Positions 26,206 to 34,604 of a stretch of DNA of 64,000 nucleotides are shown in pieces. This stretch comes from Neobacillus mesonae (lineage in GTDB: Bacteria > Bacillota > Bacilli > Bacillales > Cytobacillaceae): contig NZ_JAMBNQ010000013.1 in the NCBI RefSeq assembly GCF_023715155.1, positions 1 through 64,000 of the forward strand. The letters are read 5' to 3'. The notes beneath the pieces were generated by a model, which worked only from the letters and a program-made list of their open reading frames with translations, was not told where the DNA came from and ran no database searches. How positions within the stretch are numbered: position 1 is the first letter of the stretch; each line of letters begins with the position of its first letter. The position numbers and the translations under genes were made by a program.

Positions 26206-27195
26206 GTGACAATGAAAAAATGGGTGAGTGGTATTCTAACAGGTATGCTGATTTTTCTATTAGCTGCTTGCGGTCAAGTCGATGATACTTCAGGAACGAG
26301 TAAGGGAGATAGCTCTAAAAAGGACGACGGAGAAGTAACAATTGCTATGACAGTTATTAATCAGGAAGCATTGTTCTTTACTGATATGGTTAAAGGTGCT
26401 CAAGATGCGGCAAAGAAAGCAGGCGTTAAATTGACTGTCTATAATGCAAATAATAATACCGTAGACCAGTTTAATTCCGTAGAAAATTTTATTAGTTCTG
26501 GTGCAGATGCCATCATTGTAAATGCTATTGATTCTACTGGGATGAAATCCGTAGTTGAAAAGGCCAAAAAGGCTGGAATTCCCATTATTTCTGTAGATTC
26601 TGTCATTAAAAGTGATGCTGTAGATGTGCAGGTTGGTGTTGATAACTATGAATCTAGTGTAGAACTAGGAAAGTATTTCAACGATTATGTGAAAAAAGAA
26701 TATGGAGACAAACCTGTTAAATTAGGTACTATTGGAGCCCTAAACTCAGAAATTCAAATCAAACGTGAAGATGGATTTAAAAATACAATTAAAGATAATA
26801 AAAATCTAAAAATTGTAAATACTGTCGATGGTGAAAACGTGCAGGAGAAAGCTTTAGCAGCTTCTGAAAATCTAATGACTGGTTCCCCGGATTTAACATT
26901 TGCCTTTGCAACAGGTGAGCCTGCTTTTATCGGAGCTGTTTCAGCTATTCGCTCTCAGAAAGCTCAGGACAGGGTCAAATTATTCGGTTGGGACTTGAGT
27001 AAACAAGTGATAGAAGGAATTGATGATGGGTTTGTGGAAGCGGTGCTGCAGCAGCATCCTTATGAGTTTGGCAGTGAAGCAGTAAAGGCAGCTAAAAAAT
27101 TAATTGATGGTGAAAAAGTAGAAAAGCAGCTCAATGTACCAGTTTCAATTGTAACCAAGGACAATGTTGACGAATATAGAGACATGTTTAAATAA
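26206..27195 (+). CDS. Sugar ABC binding lipoprotein (RbsB-like)
   Basis: A 329-residue binding protein of the ribose/galactose type I family. The lipoprotein signal ends LLAACGQ (Cys near residue 24). The mature core reads ALFFTDMVKGAQDAAKKAGV, DAIIVNAIDSTGM and PIISVDSVI. GAGGAGGG stands six bases before the GTG start. A hairpin just after the gene separates it from the ATPase gene, which should keep the binding protein in excess. The ligand may be a pentose, a nucleoside or a ribosylated compound. Confidence 0.9.
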   Translation: MTMKKWVSGILTGMLIFLLAACGQVDDTSGTSKGDSSKKDDGEVTIAMTVINQEALFFTDMVKGAQDAAKKAGVKLTVYNANNNTVDQFNSVENFISSGADAIIVNAIDSTGMKSVVEKAKKAGIPIISVDSVIKSDAVDVQVGVDNYESSVELGKYFNDYVKKEYGDKPVKLGTIGALNSEIQIKREDGFKNTIKDNKNLKIVNTVDGENVQEKALAASENLMTGSPDLTFAFATGEPAFIGAVSAIRSQKAQDRVKLFGWDLSKQVIEGIDDGFVEAVLQQHPYEFGSEAVKAAKKLIDGEKVEKQLNVPVSIVTKDNVDEYRDMFK

Positions 27196-27205
27196 ACAAA
27201 GTTTT

Positions 27206-27243
27206 GCGGAAAAGTAGAATCATTTACTTTTCCGCCCTTTTTA
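27206..27243 (+). terminator. Intra-operon attenuating hairpin
   Basis: GCGGAAAAGTA (27206-27216) pairs with TACTTTTCCGC (27225-27235), followed by CCTTTTT. It lies between the binding protein and the ATPase gene, where partial termination or 3'-end protection would raise the binding protein over the membrane subunits. Confidence 0.65.
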
Positions 27244-27264
27244 AAAAATTGGAGGTGCAAAGTT

Positions 27265-28023
27265 TTGGCAGGTAACGATATTCGAATTGAGATGAAAAAT
27301 ATTCAAAAGAGCTTCGGTGCGGTTAAACCATTACAGGGTATAGATTTAACCCTTTATAAGGGTGAGTGCCTAGGCTTATTGGGTGATAATGGTGCAGGGA
27401 AGTCTACGTTAATGAAAATATTAAGCGGGGTTCTAATTCCTGATCAAGGAGAATTTTACTTTGAGGGGGAAAAGGTTTCTATTAAGAAGCCTAAAGATGC
27501 AAAGAACCTGCAAATCGAAACAGTTTTCCAGGATTTAGCCCTTTGTGATACCTTAAATGTTGCCAATAATATCTTTCTTGGACGTGAGCCGGTTAAGCCT
27601 GGAAGCAGACTGATTGATAAGAAAAAGCTGCACGAAAGGACACGTGAAGAATTAGATAAATTGGGTATCAATATTTCTTCAACCAAATTAGTAGTTCAAA
27701 ATATGTCAGGGGGACAAAGGCAAGCTGTTGCTATTGCTAGAGCAATGGCCTTTCAGCCAAAAGTATTAATTTTGGACGAACCAACTGCTGCTCTTGGGGT
27801 AAAAGAGGTAAATATGGTATTAGGGTTAATTAATAAGGTAAAGAAAGCAGGGGTAAGTGTTATTCTGATTACCCACCGTCTTCAAGATTTATTTGAAGTC
27901 TGCGACCGGCTTATGGTATTGCATGAAGGAAAATGCATTGATAATCGTACCATTGATCAATATACACTCGAATCAGTTATTAAGTCCATAATGGGAAATC
28001 CTGAGGGGGTGCCTGTATCATGA
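27265..28023 (+). CDS. Sugar ABC ATPase, single nucleotide-binding domain
   Basis: A 252-residue ATPase of the sugar (RbsA/FrcA) class. Walker A is GDNGAGKST, the signature MSGGQRQAVAIARAM, Walker B VLILDEPTAAL and the H-loop ILITHRL. Unlike RbsA, which has two fused domains and about 500 residues, this has one complete domain, as in the FrcA type, so it should act as a homodimer. It starts at TTG with TTGGAGGTG upstream and overlaps the permease by 4 bp. Confidence 0.9.
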   Translation: MAGNDIRIEMKNIQKSFGAVKPLQGIDLTLYKGECLGLLGDNGAGKSTLMKILSGVLIPDQGEFYFEGEKVSIKKPKDAKNLQIETVFQDLALCDTLNVANNIFLGREPVKPGSRLIDKKKLHERTREELDKLGINISSTKLVVQNMSGGQRQAVAIARAMAFQPKVLILDEPTAALGVKEVNMVLGLINKVKKAGVSVILITHRLQDLFEVCDRLMVLHEGKCIDNRTIDQYTLESVIKSIMGNPEGVPVS

Positions 28024-29033
28024 TAAGTAAAGAGAAAGTTGAAAATAATAATATAAATATGGGACAGTATCAGTTTAATACAAAACTATTTTCATGGTTT
28101 GGTGAACATAAACAGGTTTTAAGTATTTTTCTAATATTTTTGATCATATCTGCATACTTTGGTATGTCCACGAACTCGTTTTTTACCTCTTCTAATTTTA
28201 TGAATTTAATCCAGCAATTAGCCCCAAATTTAATTGTGGTAGTTGCAATGACTTTTGTTATTACAACTGCAGGAATTGATCTTTCAGTTGGATCAGTTAT
28301 TGCATTAGCGAGCGCAATTACAGCAATATTATTAGAGGCTGGTTTTAATAGTCCTATTACGCTGGTTATTGTGCTTTTAGCAGGGGTTATGGTTGGTATA
28401 GTCAATGGATATATTTCTGCATACCATGATATCCCGCCTTTTATTGTAACACTTTCCTCCATGATTTTTATTAGAGGCTTTGCCCTTTTGCTTACCGGAG
28501 GATATTCTATTGCCATCGCTAAAGAGCACGGATTAGTGAATATTGGAATTGGGACGTTATTTGGAGTGCCAGTTGCGGCTTTAATCGCCATCATTATTGT
28601 GATTTTAGGAGCAATAGCTTTAAGAAGCAGCAGATTTGGTATATATGTTATTGGTATTGGAGCCAACGAGGAGTCTGTAAGGCGTTCAGGCGTGGATACC
28701 AGAAAGATTAAACTTTTGACCTATATGATGAGCGGGGGGGCTGCAGCACTTGCGGGTCTTATTATTTCATCACGATTAGGGTCTGGTTCTTCCAATATAG
28801 GGTTAATGTTCGAAATGGATGTAATTGCTGCAGTAGTCCTTGGAGGTACCTCGTTATTTGGCGGTAAAGGTACGATGATGGGATCTTTAATCGGTGTATC
28901 CATCATTGGGGTAATCAAAAACGGATTAATATTAATGCAAGTGTCTCCTGATATCATTCAGATTATTCAGGGAATGGTCTTATTATTAGCTGTTATTTTG
29001 AACATTAGAATCTTTGGAAATAGAAGAAAATAA
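28020..29033 (+). CDS. Sugar ABC permease (RbsC-like)
   Basis: A 337-residue permease of the RbsC/BPD_transp_2 family with about ten hydrophobic segments. Typical stretches are TTAGIDLSVGSVIALASAI, the EAA-like loop GANEESVRRSGVDTRKIK and GGTSLFGGKGTMMGSLIG. It overlaps the ATPase stop by ATGA and completes the importer. Confidence 0.92.
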   Translation: MISKEKVENNNINMGQYQFNTKLFSWFGEHKQVLSIFLIFLIISAYFGMSTNSFFTSSNFMNLIQQLAPNLIVVVAMTFVITTAGIDLSVGSVIALASAITAILLEAGFNSPITLVIVLLAGVMVGIVNGYISAYHDIPPFIVTLSSMIFIRGFALLLTGGYSIAIAKEHGLVNIGIGTLFGVPVAALIAIIIVILGAIALRSSRFGIYVIGIGANEESVRRSGVDTRKIKLLTYMMSGGAAALAGLIISSRLGSGSSNIGLMFEMDVIAAVVLGGTSLFGGKGTMMGSLIGVSIIGVIKNGLILMQVSPDIIQIIQGMVLLLAVILNIRIFGNRRK

Positions 29034-29047
29034 CTGGAGGCGGGAAC

Positions 29048-30073
29048 ATGGTTTCAGTACAAACAGTACAAGGAAAGATTGATAGTAAAGATTTGGGAAT
29101 CACGCTTATGCATGAACATTTATATATTGATAGATCCCACCTTTGGGAAGAGCCTAATGGGCCAAAAAAATATTTTGCCAATCAAAAGGTTTCAATGGAT
29201 ATATTAGGAAAGTTAAGGCTGGATCCTTATGGGAATAAAGATAATGGATTAATGATAGATGAGGAAGTTGCCGTAAAAGAGGCTAAAGAATTTTATTATT
29301 ACGGTGGCAAGACTATTGTTGATGTTACTCCTGTTGGTATTGGCAGGGATCCGAATGCATTATATCGATTATCCAGACGAACAGACCTGAACATTATTAT
29401 GGGATGTGGATATTATCTCCAAAATAGTATACCTGCTCATGTTAGAGAATGGTCAGTTGAAGAAATAGAGAATGATATTTTAAAAGATTTAGAAGTAGGC
29501 ATCGATGGTACAGATATTAAAGCAGGTATTATCGGGGAAATCGGCATCAGTCCTGATATGACTGACCTTGAGGTAAGAGTTCTGCGCGCGGCAGCACGTG
29601 CCCAGAAAAAAACAGGCCATGTTTTAACGATTCACCTTCCTGGCTGGGAACGTTATGGACATCAAGTTCTCGATATTGTTGAAAAGGAAGGCGGTTTCGT
29701 TCATAAGACAGTTCTTGATCATATGAATCCGAGTATGGATGATGTGGAATACCAGACATCTCTCGCTGATAGAGGAGCCTTTTTGGAATATGACATGATT
29801 GGGATTGATCTCTTGTTCCCGGAAGGGCAATCACCTTCTGATGAGGATAACGCAAAAGCCGTCCTTAATTTACTGGAAAAAGGATATGGAGAGTCACTTC
29901 TTCTGTCACATGATGTATTTTTAAAGATTTGTCTTAAAACCTATGGAGGCTGGGGATATGCGCATATTTTAGAAAACTTTGTCCCTCGCTTAAGGAAAAT
30001 GGGTGTTTCGCAGCAAGAAATAGATACAATACTTATTGAAAATCCACGTAGTGTTTTTGAAAGAGGGAGTTGA
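29048..30073 (+). CDS. Phosphotriesterase-family hydrolase
   Basis: A 341-residue amidohydrolase-superfamily protein of the phosphotriesterase/Php type. Metal ligands are visible: the HEHLYID pair near residue 18, a Glu in IIGEIGIS (replacing the carboxylated Lys of the true phosphotriesterase), His in TIHLPGW and LDHMNPS, and Asp in LSHDVF. GGAGGCGGG lies before the ATG. Relatives hydrolyse lactones or phosphosugar-lactones, so here it may open a ring or cleave an ester in the imported compound. Promiscuous phosphotriesterase activity is not implied. Confidence 0.88.
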   Translation: MVSVQTVQGKIDSKDLGITLMHEHLYIDRSHLWEEPNGPKKYFANQKVSMDILGKLRLDPYGNKDNGLMIDEEVAVKEAKEFYYYGGKTIVDVTPVGIGRDPNALYRLSRRTDLNIIMGCGYYLQNSIPAHVREWSVEEIENDILKDLEVGIDGTDIKAGIIGEIGISPDMTDLEVRVLRAAARAQKKTGHVLTIHLPGWERYGHQVLDIVEKEGGFVHKTVLDHMNPSMDDVEYQTSLADRGAFLEYDMIGIDLLFPEGQSPSDEDNAKAVLNLLEKGYGESLLLSHDVFLKICLKTYGGWGYAHILENFVPRLRKMGVSQQEIDTILIENPRSVFERGS

Positions 30074-30077
30074 AAAC

Positions 30078-31235
30078 GTGGAGAGTAATCAAAGGGAGCA
30101 ATTAAAAAAATGGTGGGAAGACCTTCTTGTATTTAGCCCCCGGACAATGGGGAGCAGCGGAGAAAAAGATGCTGTAAATTATCTTGTCAATGAACTTAAC
30201 AATCTAGGGATTAAAAGTGAAATTCAATCCTTTACCTATCCAGGCTGGGAGCTGGTCTCTTTTACAGGTTTACACATCGAATCCTCGGGTGAGGAATTGG
30301 TCGAATCTTATCCTGCTCTTGGAAGTGGAAGTGGTAAAGTCATTCAAGGGAAGCTTGTTGAAATTGGCGAATCTGTGATTTGGGACATGTATAACTGGCC
30401 CCGCTTAGGCGTTTTTACTCATCATGGTGAAATCGCAGCCTATATTAGTGCTCGTCTAGGGGGGAAGGCCCTTTCACAAACTTTAATTATGAATAATAAT
30501 ACGAAGCCTCATCTATTTATTGGTGAGGATACATATAGACTTTGGCAGGAACAGTTGAAAAATCAAAAGGAAATTCTTGTGAATTTTGAGTTGGAAGTGA
30601 TTCACACACCGGAAAAGGAAGGACAAAATATTTGTGTCAGGATTCCAGGGAATTCTGATTTCATAGATAAAAAGACCTTTAAGATTATAATCGGTGCCCA
30701 TTATGACACAATGTATAACACAATAGGCGCTTATGATAATACTTCGGGAGTAGCTGTGTTATTGGGTCTTATTCAATGGTTTCAGCAACAAAGGCTTCCC
30801 TTTCAAGTGGAATTTGTTTTCTTTGGAGCCGAGGAGTTTGCCCTTTCCGGCAGTAAAGCCTATGTAGAAAAGTTGACAAATAAAGAGTTAGAAGAAATTG
30901 ACTTAATGATTAATCTTGATGGATTCGGACGGGGAGAGGAATTGGAGTGCTGGGTAGGTGCTGATTGGTTAGAACAATTAATATGTAACAAGCTAATGAA
31001 TAGTTCTCATTTCTCTAGATGGAAAATGAAAAGTCCGCCGCCGCCGGGTTCAGACCATACTCCATTTTTCCAAAAGGATATACCTGTTGTTATGTTCACT
31101 GTGAATGATCAGGAAATTTTACATTCTGAAAGAGATGTTCCACACCAGGCTATGTTCCTCAATATGATAAAAGTATTAGAATTTTTAAAGGAATTATTGA
31201 GTCAAGATTTAGTGGAATTAAAGGAAAAGCAATGA
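30078..31235 (+). CDS. M28-family metallopeptidase
   Basis: A 385-residue zinc aminopeptidase-like protein from the GTG at 30078 with AGAGGGAG upstream; a longer frame from 30036 overlaps the previous gene. All five di-zinc ligands of the family are present: His and Asp in GAHYDTM and YDNTSG, Glu-Glu in FGAEEFALSG, Asp in NLDGFGRG and His in SDHTPFF. There is no signal peptide, so it should be cytoplasmic. It is the last gene of the operon. A peptidase or amidase in a sugar operon suggests an aminoacyl- or peptidyl-sugar substrate; this is inference. Confidence 0.88.
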   Translation: MESNQREQLKKWWEDLLVFSPRTMGSSGEKDAVNYLVNELNNLGIKSEIQSFTYPGWELVSFTGLHIESSGEELVESYPALGSGSGKVIQGKLVEIGESVIWDMYNWPRLGVFTHHGEIAAYISARLGGKALSQTLIMNNNTKPHLFIGEDTYRLWQEQLKNQKEILVNFELEVIHTPEKEGQNICVRIPGNSDFIDKKTFKIIIGAHYDTMYNTIGAYDNTSGVAVLLGLIQWFQQQRLPFQVEFVFFGAEEFALSGSKAYVEKLTNKELEEIDLMINLDGFGRGEELECWVGADWLEQLICNKLMNSSHFSRWKMKSPPPPGSDHTPFFQKDIPVVMFTVNDQEILHSERDVPHQAMFLNMIKVLEFLKELLSQDLVELKEKQ

Positions 31236-31253
31236 CCGGGCTTTTCTTTTTAT
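31222..31253 (+). terminator. Terminator at the end of the ten-gene operon
   Basis: GGAAAAGC and GCTTTTC form a stem around AATGACCGG, followed by TTTTT; the stem starts within the last codons of the M28 gene. Confidence 0.55.
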
Positions 31254-31566
31254 AAAGTGAGATACGTGAATGATTGCAGGGAAATATTTAAGCTAATCAA
31301 TGATAATGCTGCAATTGAGTTTTTGCGTTCCTTAAACAAATAAACAGCGTAACTCTTACAGATAATGAAAAGATGGTTTCAGATCTATTGAAACCGATTA
31401 AGTCAATCTGGTTTAGAAATTACTGCGGATAGAATAATAGACAACAGGAGGAAATACAGAAATTCTTAGATTCTATTCGATTTTACATTTCTCTTGCGGT
31501 CTAGTATTTGGAATAAACTACTACTATACAATCATACTTTCAATTAAAAAAGAAAGGGATGAATAC
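31254..31566. other. Intergenic stretch with nothing recognised
   Basis: About 310 bp of AT-rich DNA with stop codons in every frame. Apart from a purine-rich ribosome binding site just before 31567 I see no structured element. Confidence 0.4.
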
Positions 31567-32259
31567 ATGACAATCGAGAATGTTGTCATAACGGGCGCGG
31601 GCAGTGGGTTAGGTGCTTCTTTAGCCAAAAAGTATTCCGATTTAGGATATCATGTCTGCTTGATTGGAAGGACTAAATCAAAACTTAATCAAACGGCTGA
31701 AATGTTAAAGCAAAGCTATTCGATTTATGAACTCGATGTTACATCTAAAAGTGATGTTAAAAGGGTCTATCATTCCATTAAAGAAAATGTTGGACCAATT
31801 GATGTATTAATAAACAATGCGGGTGTGGGTGTTTTTGATTGTGCTGAAAACTTAGACGAAGATTCTGTTAATCAAATGATTGATATTAATTTAAAAGGGG
31901 CAATTTTTTGCACACAGGAAGTATTAACAGATATGAAGAAGAGAAATAAGGGCAGCATTATTAATATTGTTTCAACTGCAGGGCTGGAGGGTAAAATTAA
32001 CGAGAGTGTATACTGTGCCAGTAAATTTGGAGTACGGGGATTTACTGAGAGTTTAGCACTGGAACTAGAGAATACCCCAATAAGGATTTTCGGCGCCTAT
32101 ATGGGTAGGATGAAATCAGCCTTTTGGGATAAGATGTATACTCAGGATCAAATAAAAGACTTCATGGACCCGGATGATGTCGCTGAAATTATTATAGAAA
32201 ACAGCAGGCAAAGGAAAAATTTAATTGTCACAGAGGTAACTATTAAAAATAAAATCTAA
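31567..32259 (+). CDS. SDR-family NAD(P)-dependent oxidoreductase
   Basis: A 230-residue short-chain dehydrogenase. TGAGSGLGASLAKKY (residues 9-23) binds the cofactor, NNAGVGVF lies near residue 85, NIVSTAGLEG carries the Ser and YCASKFG the Tyr-x3-Lys. GAAAGGGATG precedes the start. It has no C-terminal extension and is followed 100 bp later by a small monooxygenase-like gene. The substrate is not predictable. Confidence 0.88.
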   Translation: MTIENVVITGAGSGLGASLAKKYSDLGYHVCLIGRTKSKLNQTAEMLKQSYSIYELDVTSKSDVKRVYHSIKENVGPIDVLINNAGVGVFDCAENLDEDSVNQMIDINLKGAIFCTQEVLTDMKKRNKGSIINIVSTAGLEGKINESVYCASKFGVRGFTESLALELENTPIRIFGAYMGRMKSAFWDKMYTQDQIKDFMDPDDVAEIIIENSRQRKNLIVTEVTIKNKI

Positions 32260-32358
32260 GGAGCTATTACATTTCAATTTATCCTTTAATTTTACAAGTT
32301 TGATGCTTTACAATTACATCATTTCCATAAGGAAAGGACTTTGATAGGAGGGAAATTT

Positions 32359-32685
32359 ATGAGTGGAATTGCAAAAACCCCTCAGCCGCCTTACTATGCA
32401 GTATTATTTACCTCTCAACGGACTGAAGTGGACAAAGGGTATGTAAAAATGGCAGAAAAGATGGTAGAACTTGCTTCCCAACAGGAAGGGTTCTTAGGAT
32501 TAGAAAGTGCCTGCGAGAATGAAAAAGAAATTACAATTTCTTATTGGGAGTCTTTGAACGCAATTAAGGAGTGGAAGGAAAACTCTGCTCATAAAATTGC
32601 ACAAGAAAGAGGAAAATCAGATTGGTACAACAAATTTGCTTTAAGAGTTTGTAAAGTTGAAAGAGACAACTTTTTTGAAATGTAA
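32359..32685 (+). CDS. Antibiotic biosynthesis monooxygenase-like (ABM) protein
   Basis: A 108-residue ABM-fold protein from the ATG at 32359 (AGGAGGG upstream; the TTG at 32341 overlaps that site). Family features include YAVLFTSQRTEVDKGYVKMAEKM, GFLGLESACENEKEITISYWES and the closing LRVCKVER. It resembles proteins annotated as antibiotic biosynthesis monooxygenases or YdhR-like, mostly of unknown function. No heme-degradation residue pattern can be asserted. Confidence 0.8.
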   Translation: MSGIAKTPQPPYYAVLFTSQRTEVDKGYVKMAEKMVELASQQEGFLGLESACENEKEITISYWESLNAIKEWKENSAHKIAQERGKSDWYNKFALRVCKVERDNFFEM

Positions 32686-32709
32686 TAGACAAAAAGAATA
32701 GCTATAGAA

Positions 32710-32744
32710 AGCGGGTTATAATTATTGGTGCCTGCTTTTTTAGT
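32710..32744 (+). terminator. Terminator after the ABM gene
   Basis: AAAGCGGG and CCTGCTTT form an imperfect stem followed by TTTT. It partly overlaps a REP-like inverted repeat. Confidence 0.5.
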
Positions 32745-32770
32745 TTCTTGGGGGTCAACCACCAGGCACC
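32727..32770. repeat. REP-like inverted repeat
   Basis: GGTGCCTG (32727-32734) and CAGGCACC (32763-32770) flank GGGGTCAACCACC. It resembles RAYT-associated palindromes. Confidence 0.4.
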
Positions 32771-32923
32771 ACCCGGATTCTGTCGAAAGTGGATAGAGTT
32801 TTAGGTGTACTTGAAAATGATAGAATAGAATTGCAGCTGAATACTGTGAGAGGCCGGTTGTTGATCTTCTTTTCCTTTCTTAGGAAAGAAGGGGATCAAT
32901 CTGGGAAATGTTCTTGAAGTCTT

Positions 32924-33010
32924 CGAGAAATTCTAAAAGGAATTTTGCGTGGAATCAGTGCTTATTTCTTTCGGAAAAATACTCTAGAGCACAAGAAAAC
33001 CACCCCGCGG
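32924..33010. repeat. Dispersed repeat copy 2 (pairs with 9803-9890)
   Basis: It contains TTATTTCTTTCGGAAAAA and AAGAAAACCACCCC in the same order and spacing as at 9803-9890. Here the right end forms a strong hairpin. Confidence 0.55.
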
Positions 33011-33025
33011 GGTGGTTTCTCTTTG
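32995..33025. terminator. Strong GC-rich hairpin between converging genes
   Basis: AAACCACCCC and GGGGTGGTTT form a perfect stem centred at 33008, followed by CTCTTT. It separates the plus-strand ABM gene from the minus-strand mmsA-like gene. Confidence 0.6.
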
Positions 33026-33062
33026 CTGCTAGGGAAGGGGGCTGGAGCCTTCCTTGTTTTGA

Positions 33063-34592
33063 CTATTTATTGCTAGGGAATGAAAATTCAGTTTTATTTT
33101 CAATTTCTTTAGAGTTATTCCATCTCTCAGAAATGGTTTTCGTTTTCGTAAAGAAGCGGACAGTATCTGGACCAAACATTTGACCTTCGCCAAATCTTGA
33201 GCCTTTCCATCCTCCAAAATTATGGTAGCCTACCGGAATTGGTATAGGAACATTTACGCCAACCATACCAACTTCAATTTCCTCCGTGAATTTTCTTGCG
33301 GCTGCTCCATTATCAGTGAAAATGGTCACTCCATTTCCATATTCATGCTCGTTTATTAATTGAATAGCTTCGTCTAAACTATTCACACCTGCGACAATTC
33401 GAGCCGGGCCGAAAACTTCATCCTGGTATATTTTCATGTCAGGTGTTACACCCGTTAAAAGTGTTGGTCCTAAATAAAAGCCTTTTTCGGTCTCACTTAT
33501 TTTAGGATTACGTCCGTCCACACATAGCTGGGCGCCTTCGCCGAGGCTTTCGTTAATATATTTTATGACAGTTTCTTTGGATTCTTGGGAAATGACAGCT
33601 CCAAAGTCAGCATCGGCATCGTCATAAGCGCCGACTTTTAACTCTTCAACACGAGATTTCAGCTTTGCCACAAAGGCTTCCGCTGTTCCTTTACCAACCG
33701 GCATTGCCACTGAAATCGCCATACACCTCTGTGAAGCAGAACCATATGCTGCCCCAAGGAATGATGTGACGGCTTGATCCAAATCCGCATCAGGCATAAT
33801 GACCATATGATTTTTCCCGCCGCCAAACGCAGCCACTCGTTTATTATGACGAGTCCCCTCATGATAGACATGTTCAGCTACACGAGTAGATCCTACAAAG
33901 GAAATCGCAGCTACTTTAGGATGGGCGAGGAGGGTATCTACTGCCTCTTTATCCCCATTAAGAACGGTCCAAATGCCGTCCGGTAAACCAGCCTTTTTCC
34001 ATAATTCCGCAAAATATAAGGCTGAATTTGGAACACGTTCTGATGGCTTTAAAATCACGGCATTCCCGCAGGCTACAGCCATCGTCGTCATAGCAAGCGG
34101 CACCATGACAGGGAAGTTAAATGGAGAAATCGCAGCTACTACTCCTAAAGGCTGTTTAATAGAATAAGAGTTAATTTTTCCACCGACGTTTACAGAATAC
34201 TCCCCTTTTAGCAGGTGCGGCGCATTTATTGCAAAGTCTACCGATTCGATTCCTCTTTGAATTTCTCCTTTTGCATCAGAAAGAGTTTTGCCATTTTCTA
34301 AACCAATAATTTCTGCCAAACGATCTGTTTCTTCCACCAATAGGTTTCTAAACTTAAAGATCACTTCTACTCTTTTGGCAACAGATGTATTTTTCCATGC
34401 TGGGAATGCTATTTGGGCAATCTCCACTGCCTCATTTACTTCTGCCTTAGAGGCCAGCGGGCAAAGAGCTGTGACCTCCCCTGTTGATGGATTGTAAACT
34501 TTTCCGAAACGGTCGCTTTTGCCGGCTTTCAATTCTCCTCCGATAAAATGTGTTAAAGTTTTTGTAGTAGTTTCATTATTAACGATTGTCAT
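33063..34592 (-). CDS. mmsA: CoA-acylating methylmalonate-semialdehyde dehydrogenase
   Basis: A 509-residue aldehyde dehydrogenase of the MmsA/IolA type, which oxidises (methyl)malonate semialdehyde to propionyl-CoA or acetyl-CoA with NAD and CoA. The proton-relay region is ISPFNFPVMVPL, the cofactor motif SFVGSTRVAEH, and the catalytic Cys lies in GSASQRCMAIS near residue 290. GGGGGAA precedes the ATG. It is the last gene of an operon with a 3-hydroxyisobutyrate-dehydrogenase-like enzyme and a GntP permease. That neighbourhood fits 3-hydroxyisobutyrate or 3-hydroxypropionate breakdown rather than inositol use. Confidence 0.9.
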   Translation of the reverse strand: MTIVNNETTTKTLTHFIGGELKAGKSDRFGKVYNPSTGEVTALCPLASKAEVNEAVEIAQIAFPAWKNTSVAKRVEVIFKFRNLLVEETDRLAEIIGLENGKTLSDAKGEIQRGIESVDFAINAPHLLKGEYSVNVGGKINSYSIKQPLGVVAAISPFNFPVMVPLAMTTMAVACGNAVILKPSERVPNSALYFAELWKKAGLPDGIWTVLNGDKEAVDTLLAHPKVAAISFVGSTRVAEHVYHEGTRHNKRVAAFGGGKNHMVIMPDADLDQAVTSFLGAAYGSASQRCMAISVAMPVGKGTAEAFVAKLKSRVEELKVGAYDDADADFGAVISQESKETVIKYINESLGEGAQLCVDGRNPKISETEKGFYLGPTLLTGVTPDMKIYQDEVFGPARIVAGVNSLDEAIQLINEHEYGNGVTIFTDNGAAARKFTEEIEVGMVGVNVPIPIPVGYHNFGGWKGSRFGEGQMFGPDTVRFFTKTKTISERWNNSKEIENKTEFSFPSNK

Positions 34593-34604
34593 TGTAATTC
34601 CCCC

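Noticed and set aside
29048..30073. Organophosphate-degrading phosphotriesterase
   Set aside because: Glu replaces the carboxylated Lys, as in Php-type proteins, and the gene sits in a sugar operon.
32924..33025. T-box leader
   Set aside because: The conserved GGGTGGNACCGCG core is absent and no aminoacyl-tRNA synthetase or amino-acid gene follows.
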